NCBI GenBank assembly: GCA_913009875.1
Contig: CAJVYS010000013.1
Span: forward strand, 1-43,340
Origin: an uncultured Gammaproteobacteria bacterium
Lineage (GTDB): Bacteria > Pseudomonadota > Gammaproteobacteria > SZUA-152
Direction of reading: 5' to 3'
DNA length: 43,340 nucleotides
Notes under the pieces: model-generated
Seen by the model: the letters and a program-made list of their open reading frames with translations, nothing else
The model's database searches: none
What the model was told of the DNA's origin: nothing
Made by a program: the position numbers and the translations under genes
Shown: one piece after another, positions 35,985 to 43,340 of the stretch
How the letters are laid out: every line of letters starts with the position of its first letter
How positions within the stretch are numbered: position 1 is the stretch's first letter

Positions 35985-36788
35985 ATGACCGTTTCCGACC
36001 TGTTTTCTGCCGCCGATGCTTGTCTGATGCTGGACGATCCGGATGAAAAGGTCGCGCAGACACGCGCCGTGGCACAACAGTGGCGTGCAGGTGAGCTGTC
36101 GCTGCAGAATGACACACCGCCCACGGCCATCGGTGAACCCGGCAGGCCCGAGCGACCGCCATTGGTTTCTCCCCGGCAATTGCCCCGGCGCAGCCTGCAT
36201 ACCCCGGAGGGGCATGCGGCACTGATTCACGCTATCGCCCACATCGAGTTCAATGCCATCAATCTGGCCTGGGATGCGGTGTACCGTTTCCGTGATATGC
36301 CTCGGGCGTTTTATGATGATTGGGTGCGGGTGGCCGACGAGGAGGCCTACCACTTCGTGCTGGTGCGCGATCACCTGCGCGGGCTGGGTTTCGACTATGG
36401 CGACTTTGCCGCCCATAATGGCCTGTGGGAGATGGCGCAGAAGACGGCCTTTGATCCGCTGGTGCGTATGGCGCTGGTGCCGCGCGTGCTGGAGGCGCGT
36501 GGCCTGGATGTGACGCCGGGTATCATGAAAAAGCTGGCTGACCACGGTGATCATGCCGCGGTGGCGATGCTGGAGATTATTCTCCACGATGAAGTGGGGC
36601 ACGTGGAGATCGGCTCGCGCTGGTTTCATCATCTCTGTGCACGGCGCGGCGTCGACTCGAAGGAAACCTTCCGGCAATTGTTGGATCAATACATGAAGGG
36701 CCGCAGCAAGGGGCCGCTGCATCGCAGCGCGCGTCTGGCGGCTGGTTTTAGCGAAGATGAACTGGATTATCTGCAAGGGGTGGGTTGA
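35985..36788 (+). CDS. DUF455 ferritin-like family protein
   Basis: LHTPEGHAALIHAIAHIEFNAINLAWDAVYRF...DEEAYHFVLVRDHL...ILHDEVGHVEIGSRWFHHL. Confidence 0.9.
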   Translation: MTVSDLFSAADACLMLDDPDEKVAQTRAVAQQWRAGELSLQNDTPPTAIGEPGRPERPPLVSPRQLPRRSLHTPEGHAALIHAIAHIEFNAINLAWDAVYRFRDMPRAFYDDWVRVADEEAYHFVLVRDHLRGLGFDYGDFAAHNGLWEMAQKTAFDPLVRMALVPRVLEARGLDVTPGIMKKLADHGDHAAVAMLEIILHDEVGHVEIGSRWFHHLCARRGVDSKETFRQLLDQYMKGRSKGPLHRSARLAAGFSEDELDYLQGVG

Positions 36789-37577
36789 ATGACGGGTGTA
36801 AGCGTGAAGTGGTGGTTGGGGTTGGTGCTGGTGACCTTGCTGGGTGGCTGCGCAAGCCAGCCACAAAAGACGGCCGAGGAGATTGCCGCCGAAGAAAAGG
36901 GCGAGAGCCTGCCGGGAACGGCGCTGCTGTATGTGGAGATCGAGGCGGGGAGCGGTCAGTCCTACACCACGCGCATGTTCGTCAATGCCAACTATGTCCA
37001 CATGGGTGACAGCCGCTCACCCAAGGACTTCCTGCTGTTCGATCGCAAGGCAAGGGTGATTTACAGCGTCAATGCCGACGACCAGACCGTTTTCGAGATC
37101 CACGCCAAGCCCATCGAGATCGAGTCGCCTATTACCATCGACTATGTGGAGGAATCACAGCCCTCCAGCGCGATCCCCAAGATCGAGGGCCGTCACGCCA
37201 CGCACTACCGTTACACGGTAAACGGCGAGCGTTGTTATGACGCGGTGGTGACGCCGCCCGGTTTTTTACCTGAGGTACGTGAGGCGCTGATGGAATTTCG
37301 GGCGATTCTCGCCGCCGAGCATGCCAGTACACTGGCCAATACGCCGCGCGACATGCTCGATGCCTGCGACCTGGCGGTGAATGTTTTTGATGCTAATCGC
37401 CATTACTCGCATGGCCTGCCCATCCGCGAGTGGGGTGCTGACGGATACCAGCGTTTCCTGAAGGATTACCAGGGAGACTTTACCGTTCTGCAGGAAGTAT
37501 TAAGTCTGCCCGAGGAATATCGGCATTATTCCGCAGGGGATGTGCTGCCGGAGACCACGGAGGCCGCCGAGCGGTAG
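36789..37577 (+). CDS. Hypothetical lipoprotein
   Basis: Signal peptide with LGGCAS lipobox; adjacent to the DUF455 stop. Confidence 0.7.
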   Translation: MTGVSVKWWLGLVLVTLLGGCASQPQKTAEEIAAEEKGESLPGTALLYVEIEAGSGQSYTTRMFVNANYVHMGDSRSPKDFLLFDRKARVIYSVNADDQTVFEIHAKPIEIESPITIDYVEESQPSSAIPKIEGRHATHYRYTVNGERCYDAVVTPPGFLPEVREALMEFRAILAAEHASTLANTPRDMLDACDLAVNVFDANRHYSHGLPIREWGADGYQRFLKDYQGDFTVLQEVLSLPEEYRHYSAGDVLPETTEAAER

Positions 37578-37642
37578 GAGCGGACCCTTGGGCCGCGATG
37601 ATTTGTGCCGGACCATTTCGCGGCCCAAGGGTCCGCTCCTAC
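37574..37642. repeat. REP-like inverted pair (GTAGGAGCGGACCCTTGGGCCGCGA)
   Basis: Perfect 25-bp arms; left arm overlaps the TAG stop of the upstream CDS. Confidence 0.9.
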
Positions 37643-37655
37643 GGGAGGCTTGGTG

Positions 37656-38372
37656 TTATCCGGCAATCAGTTTGCAACCCGCTCTGTCACAACGCAACAG
37701 GCTGGCCTGCTGATACCAGTCGTCCAGCACGATGCGGGTTGCCGGCTGGCCGTTTACTTGCAGTATGTGCACTGCCGGGCGGTGAGTGTGGCCGTGGATC
37801 AGACGTGTCACACCGTGTCTGTGTAGTGCCTCCATCACTGCGTCCGCGTTGACGTCCATGATTTCTTCCGCAGTGCTCTGGGTGTGTGCCTGACTTTGCG
37901 CACGCATTTCCTGCGCGGTTTTGATGCGCTCCTCGATGCTCATGGCCAGTGCGGCGGCAATCCATGCCGGGTCGCGTACCCGGGCGCGAACCTGTTGGTA
38001 AGTCACGTCGTCGGTGCACAGGGTGTCACCGTGCATGAGCAGGGTGGGGGTGCCGTACAGGTCGATAACGACGGGATCGTCAATGAGCTTTGCGCCGGTC
38101 ATGGCCTCGAAACCTTCACCCATCAGAAAGTCACGGTTACCGGCCATCACGTACACCGGAACTCCACTTTCCGTTAGTGCCTTCAATGCCTCGATGGGCG
38201 CGGTCATGTCAGGCAATACGGCGTCATCACCCAGCCAGGCCTCGAACAGATCGCCGAGAATATACAGCGCCTCGGCCTTGCGGGCCTCGCCCTGCATAAG
38301 TGCCACGAACTGCTTGATGAGATGCGGTCGTTCCGCAGAGAGATGCAGGTCGGAAATGAAGAGTGTGCTCAT
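37656..38372 (-). CDS. lpxH: UDP-2,3-diacylglucosamine diphosphatase
   Basis: MSTLFISDLHLSAERPHL, LGDLFEAWLGDD, GNRDFLMGEGF, HGHTHRPAVH. Confidence 0.97.
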   Translation of the reverse strand: MSTLFISDLHLSAERPHLIKQFVALMQGEARKAEALYILGDLFEAWLGDDAVLPDMTAPIEALKALTESGVPVYVMAGNRDFLMGEGFEAMTGAKLIDDPVVIDLYGTPTLLMHGDTLCTDDVTYQQVRARVRDPAWIAAALAMSIEERIKTAQEMRAQSQAHTQSTAEEIMDVNADAVMEALHRHGVTRLIHGHTHRPAVHILQVNGQPATRIVLDDWYQQASLLRCDRAGCKLIAG

Positions 38373-38462
38373 GGGCTGGCTGTCGGTTTGTGCATTCAGA
38401 TATGAAAAGGGCGCAAGGGGTTCTGGCCCTGCGCCCTATGTCCGTGCGTGTTGCAGGAGGAA

Positions 38463-38963
38463 TCAGTCTTCGATGACTTCCGCACTCTCAATGACGATGT
38501 CCTCGGCGGGTACGTCCTGGTGTCCGCCGCGGGTGGTGGTGGGCTGGCCCTTGATGCGGTTGACCACGTCCATGCCCTCGACCACCTTGCCGAACACGCA
38601 ATAGCCCCAGCCCTGCCCGGTGGGGGCGGTGTGGTCGAGGAAACTGTTGTCGGCGATATTGATGAAGAACTGCGAGGTGGCGGAGTGCGGGTCGTTGGTA
38701 CGCGCCATGGCCACGCTGCCGGTGAGGTTCTTCAGGCCATTGTCGGCCTCGTTCTCGATGGGATCACGGCCGCCGGGCTTGGGGCTCATGTCCGGCAGCA
38801 TGCCACCGCCCTGGACCATGAAGTTGTCGATCACGCGGTGAAACAGGGTGCCGTCGAAGAAACCGTCTTTGGCGTATTGCTCGAAGTTGGCGGCGCTTTT
38901 CGGGGCCTTGTCAAAATCCAGTTCGATGTCGATGTCACCCATGTTGGTATGCAGTCTGATCAT
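38463..38963 (-). CDS. ppiB: Peptidyl-prolyl cis-trans isomerase, cyclophilin type (cytoplasmic)
   Basis: [43 protein letters not shown]; no signal peptide. Confidence 0.95.
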   Translation of the reverse strand: MIRLHTNMGDIDIELDFDKAPKSAANFEQYAKDGFFDGTLFHRVIDNFMVQGGGMLPDMSPKPGGRDPIENEADNGLKNLTGSVAMARTNDPHSATSQFFINIADNSFLDHTAPTGQGWGYCVFGKVVEGMDVVNRIKGQPTTTRGGHQDVPAEDIVIESAEVIED

Positions 38964-38990
38964 GCGTTTTTCCTGATGAAAGAATGAAAA

Positions 38991-39587
38991 TTAGTGGCCT
39001 GCGTCGGTGGTTTCCACGGTGACCTTTTCGATGATGACCGGGGTGCGTGGCACGTCTTTACGGAAGGGGCCGCCGGAACCGGTCTTGCTGCGGCGAATCT
39101 TGTCCACCACAGGCATGCCCTGGACCACGCGGCCGAATACGGTGTAGCCCCAGGCTCGCTGGGTCTTTTCGCGGAAATCGAGGAAGCTGTTATTGGCGAC
39201 ATTGATGAAGAACTGCGCGGTGGCGGAGTGCGGGTCGCCGGTGCGGGCCATGGCGATGGTGCCGATCTTGTTGCGCAGGCCGTTGTCGGCCTCGTTCCTG
39301 ATCGGGGCGTGGGTGTCTTTTTTCTGAAAGTCCGGGGTGAAGCCGCCACCCTGGATCATGAAGCCATCGATGACGCGGTGAAAGATGGTGCCGTCGTAGA
39401 AGCCTTCATTGACATAGGTGAGGAAGTTTTCCACCGTCTTTGGGGCCTTTTCGCGATCCAGTTCCAGCACCATGTCACCCATGTTGGTGGTGATGCGAAC
39501 GCGTGGGTGGGTGTCGTCGGCCAGCAGCAGGCCGGGCAGCAGTGAAAGGGCGAAAAATATAACCAGTGTGCGAGTCAGAGCTTTCAT
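38991..39587 (-). CDS. ppiA: Peptidyl-prolyl cis-trans isomerase, cyclophilin type (periplasmic)
   Basis: Signal peptide then cyclophilin motifs [15 protein letters not shown]. Confidence 0.93.
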   Translation of the reverse strand: MKALTRTLVIFFALSLLPGLLLADDTHPRVRITTNMGDMVLELDREKAPKTVENFLTYVNEGFYDGTIFHRVIDGFMIQGGGFTPDFQKKDTHAPIRNEADNGLRNKIGTIAMARTGDPHSATAQFFINVANNSFLDFREKTQRAWGYTVFGRVVQGMPVVDKIRRSKTGSGGPFRKDVPRTPVIIEKVTVETTDAGH

Positions 39588-39741
39588 TCAGCGTTCCTGT
39601 GGCTGGGGAGTGGAGAGTCAGCGGGCAATGATATCGGTTTTGCCGGAGTCGCGGAAGGCCGTGTTTTTTGTAGTGCGAGGGTGATTTCGCTACCATTGCC
39701 GCCACTTGAAACCGGCCACCGGCCCCTAACCCGGACTCCCC

Positions 39742-41199
39742 ATGCTGCAAATCCACAACAACCTCACCAAGCGTAAAGAGTCCTTCGTCCCCATCGACCC
39801 GAAAAACGTGCGCATGTACGTGTGCGGCATGACGGTGTACGACCTCTGTCACCTCGGCCATGCGCGGGTGCTGGTGGTGTTCGATGTGGTGTACCGCTAT
39901 CTGCGCCAGGTCTATGGTGCGGAGCAGGTGACCTACGTGCGCAACGTCACCGATATCGATGACAAGATCATCGCTCGGGCCAACGAGCGCGGAGAGAAGA
40001 TCAACCAGCTGACCGATCATTACATCAAAGAGATGGTCCGCGACGCCGATGCCCTGGGCGTGCAGCACCCGGACGAAGAGCCGCGCGCCACCCGCCACAT
40101 GGACGAGATCATCGCCATGATCCAGACCCTGATCGACAAGGGCTATGCCTATCAGGCCGGCAATGGCGGCACCCTGGGGGACGTGTATTACGATGTCAGC
40201 CACTTCGAGCACTACGGCCAGCTGTCGGGCAAGAATACCGACGACCTGCGCGCCGGAGCGCGTGTCGAGGTGGATGCCGCCAAGCAGGACCCGCTGGACT
40301 TCGTGCTATGGAAGGCCGCCAAGCCCGGCGAGCCGTACTGGGAATCGCCCTGGGGCAAGGGCCGGCCCGGCTGGCACATCGAGTGCTCGGCCATGGCCAC
40401 CTGCTGCCTCGGCAACCACTTCGACATCCATGGCGGCGGCCTGGACCTGCAGTTTCCCCACCACGAGAACGAGATCGCGCAGAGCGAGGCGGCCACTGGC
40501 GAGAAGTTTGTCAATGTGTGGATGCACAACGGCTTCGTGCGCATCGATGAAGAGAAGATGTCCAAGTCGCTGGGCAACTTCTTCACCATCCGTGAGGTGC
40601 TGGAGAAATACAAGCCTGAGGTGGTGCGCTTTTTTATCCTCAACAGCCATTACCGCAGCCCGCTGAACTATTCCGACAAGCATCTGGACGAGGCCAAGGC
40701 GGCGCTGACCACCCTTTATAACGCGCTGCGCGGCGTGACGCCTGGGGAGGGTGGTGATGTGCAGGCCTACACGGCGCGCTTCGATGCGGCTATGGACGAT
40801 GACTTCAATACGCCCGAGGCGATTGCGGTGCTGTTCGAGCTGGCGCGGGAGATCAATCGTCTACGCAATAATGATGCACTGGTGACGGGCCAGTTGGCGG
40901 CCGAGTTGATGCGGCTGGGTAGGTGCCTGGGGTTATTGCAGAAGTCCCCGGGAGAATATTTTGAAGAGATAGAGGTCACGGAACAGATGATAGCGGCTAG
41001 GGCATCAGCAGGTGCGAGCATTGATATAAAAGTCATTCGTGCTGATGAAAAGAAGAAAATAGAAAAATTAATTGAGCAGCGTTCCTTGGCCAGAGAAAAC
41101 AAAAACTGGGCCGAATCCGACCGTATTCGTGATGAGCTGGCTGCACAAGGGGTTGTGCTGGAGGATGGCCCGCAGGGGACGACCTGGCGGCGGGAATAA
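39742..41199 (+). CDS. cysS: Cysteinyl-tRNA synthetase
   Basis: [36 protein letters not shown]. Confidence 0.98.
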   Translation: MLQIHNNLTKRKESFVPIDPKNVRMYVCGMTVYDLCHLGHARVLVVFDVVYRYLRQVYGAEQVTYVRNVTDIDDKIIARANERGEKINQLTDHYIKEMVRDADALGVQHPDEEPRATRHMDEIIAMIQTLIDKGYAYQAGNGGTLGDVYYDVSHFEHYGQLSGKNTDDLRAGARVEVDAAKQDPLDFVLWKAAKPGEPYWESPWGKGRPGWHIECSAMATCCLGNHFDIHGGGLDLQFPHHENEIAQSEAATGEKFVNVWMHNGFVRIDEEKMSKSLGNFFTIREVLEKYKPEVVRFFILNSHYRSPLNYSDKHLDEAKAALTTLYNALRGVTPGEGGDVQAYTARFDAAMDDDFNTPEAIAVLFELAREINRLRNNDALVTGQLAAELMRLGRCLGLLQKSPGEYFEEIEVTEQMIAARASAGASIDIKVIRADEKKKIEKLIEQRSLARENKNWAESDRIRDELAAQGVVLEDGPQGTTWRRE

Positions 41200-41211
41200 C
41201 CGCTGTGGCGG

Positions 41212-41390
41212 GTAGGAGCGGGCCATGCCCGCGATAGGCGGCTGGGGAAAAACAATAAATCTTCTGTGGGAGCGGCTTCAGCCGCGAAAGCAGGCTGAAT
41301 TCCTTCGCGGCTGAAGCCGCTCCCACATATAGCTGCAATCAGTAGCCTCTGTGGGTTAATAAAACCATCGCGGGCATGGCCCGCTCCTAC
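41212..41390. repeat. Outer REP-like inverted pair containing a second REP pair
   Basis: Outer arms gtaggagcgggccatgcccgcgat (41212-41235) and atcgcgggcatggcccgctcctac (41367-41390). Confidence 0.93.
41266..41326. repeat. Inner REP-like inverted pair
   Basis: gtgggagcggcttcagccgcgaa (41266-41288) / ttcgcggctgaagccgctcccac (41304-41326). Confidence 0.93.
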
Positions 41391-41393
41391 GGA

Positions 41394-42260
<867 letters not shown>

Positions 42261-42391
42261 TTAGTGAAGCCGACTGTAAAAACGGGGCGCTATGATCTCA
42301 CGCTGCCGCGGTACTCCGCAATTCGTGTTGCTGATGGGGGTTTGCGGATGGCGCTGCGGGAATAACGTCGCTATAATGCGCCGCCTCGGTT

Positions 42392-42468
42392 CGGGGTGTA
42401 GCGCAGTCTGGTAGCGCGCCTGCTTTGGGAGCAGGATGTCGGGGGTTCGAATCCCTCCACCCCGACCA
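42392..42468 (+). tRNA. tRNA-Pro(TGG)
   Basis: CGGGGTGTAGCGCAGTCTGGTAGCGCGCCTGCTTTGGGAGCAGGATGTCGGGGGTTCGAATCCCTCCACCCCGACCA; TATAAT at 42372-42377. Confidence 0.97.
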
Positions 42469-42524
42469 GTATATTGTTGGCTATGCGATATAGTCATCCG
42501 GCGATGCGGGCAGGCTGGTTCTCT

Positions 42525-42601
42525 GCGCTCGTAGCTCATGCGGATAGAGCATCGGCCTTCTAAGCCGAGGGTAGCAGGTTCGAATCCTGCCGGGCGCGCC
42601 A
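42525..42601 (+). tRNA. tRNA-Arg(TCT)
   Basis: Acceptor GCGCTCG/CGGGCGC, anticodon loop CTTCTAA, T-arm GGTTCGAATCC, CCA. Confidence 0.96.
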
Positions 42602-42726
42602 ATTTAGTGTTGTTATTTGTAGAGTGTCTCTAAACATTCAGCGCAACGGCATTGAGTGATTAGATACACCCGTTAGGGTGTTCAATTCAGGGCGGCTTCA
42701 TGTATAATCGCCGCCCTGCTGAGATG

Positions 42727-42802
42727 GTGGGCGTAGCTCAGTTGGTAGAGCGCAGGATTGTGATTCCTGTGGTCGTGGGTTCAAATCCCATCGTCCACCC
42801 CA
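42727..42802 (+). tRNA. tRNA-His(GTG)
   Basis: GTGGGCGTAGCTCAGTTGGTAGAGCGCAGGATTGTGATTCCTG...CCCCA; TATAAT at 42703-42708. Confidence 0.96.
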
Positions 42803-42891
42803 TTTTTGATGTTTGAAGGGCATGATCCGTTTGGGGTAAAATCCGGCGGATTATGTCAGCCAGTATTGGGTGCCCGTGGCATCGCAGTTAC

Positions 42892-42967
<76 letters not shown>

Positions 42968-42973
42968 AACGAC

Positions 42974-42997
42974 AAGGCCCGGCAATTGCCGGGCCTT
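42974..42997 (+). terminator. Rho-independent-like hairpin after tRNA-Lys
   Basis: aaggcccggc-aatt-gccgggcctt followed by attTGttt. Confidence 0.75.
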
Positions 42998-43092
42998 ATT
43001 TGTTTATGGCGATGGGTTTATGGTGACGGGTTTCTGTCGATGGGTTTTTGCCGGTGGTATACTGTGTCTTCTGTCGCGCAGGACGAATCGAA

Positions 43093-43340
43093 TACGCGAA
43101 AGTGGCGGAATTGGTATTTAGAAACGCTCAAAGAGCGTAGCGAATGCTAGCGATTCTTAAGGTGAATACGCTGGATTAGCACGGCGGGTTGGTAGCCTGC
43201 AACTGGTTTTAATTACGCGAAAGTGGCGGAATTGGTATTTAGAAACGCTCAAAGAGCGTAGCGAATGCTAGCGATTCTTAAGGTGAATACGCTGGATTAG
43301 CACGGCGGGTTGGTAGCCTGCAACTGGTTTTAATTACGCG
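43093..43340. repeat. Tandem repeat, 121-bp period, two full copies running off the contig end
   Basis: 43093-43219 and 43214-43340 are an identical 127-mer; each unit begins GCGAAAGTGGCGGAATTGGTA (tRNA-Leu-like 5' end). Confidence 0.9.

Noticed and set aside
38463-39587. Two adjacent cyclophilin genes as a recent duplication of interest
   Set aside because: A cytoplasmic and a periplasmic form side by side next to cysS is ordinary in gammaproteobacteria; the sequences are well diverged.
43093-43340. 121-bp repeats as a CRISPR array or circular contig overlap
   Set aside because: The whole unit repeats without variable spacers, and the terminal 127 nt do not match the contig start.

Overview
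The window is one contig from a gammaproteobacterium. It is mostly a Pseudomonas-type flagellar/chemotaxis locus: fliLMNOPQR-flhB-flhA-flhF-fleN-fliA-cheYZAB-motCD-parC-parP-cheW-DUF2802, followed by an opposite-strand fhlB-like/fliK-like pair. After that come a GYF_2-like + pentapeptide-repeat membrane protein, a three-gene AmmeMemoRadiSam cluster, small accessory genes (DUF6544/6920-like, DUF1697, TetR, cytochrome c'-like, patatin), and a FisR-like sigma-54 activator next to a sulfide:quinone oxidoreductase. The right side holds a DUF455 ferritin-like gene, a lipoprotein, lpxH, two cyclophilins, cysS, folD and a tRNA-Pro/Arg/His/Lys cluster. Both ends carry assembly signals. Bases 177-242 are an intact Illumina TruSeq P7 adapter with its index, preceded by poly-T. 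The last 127 nt exactly repeat the sequence 121 bp upstream, as expected where a k=127 de Bruijn assembly enters a loop; that loop unit begins with a tRNA-Leu-like 5' end. The points most worth following up are: (1) the FisR-like regulator with the C-x10-C-x6-C cysteine pattern beside an sqr gene that has a good sigma-54 promoter and three tandem 12-mers at its predicted transcription start; (2) the unresolved 121-bp tRNA-Leu-like tandem repeat; (3) a REP pair nested inside another REP pair, and several palindromic elements at convergent gene ends; (4) the AmmeMemoRadiSam cluster of unknown function; (5) a duplicated motif in the CheA linker. I saw no CRISPR array, rRNA or intact transposase. 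No database search was run; all product names come from recognising protein motifs and gene order.
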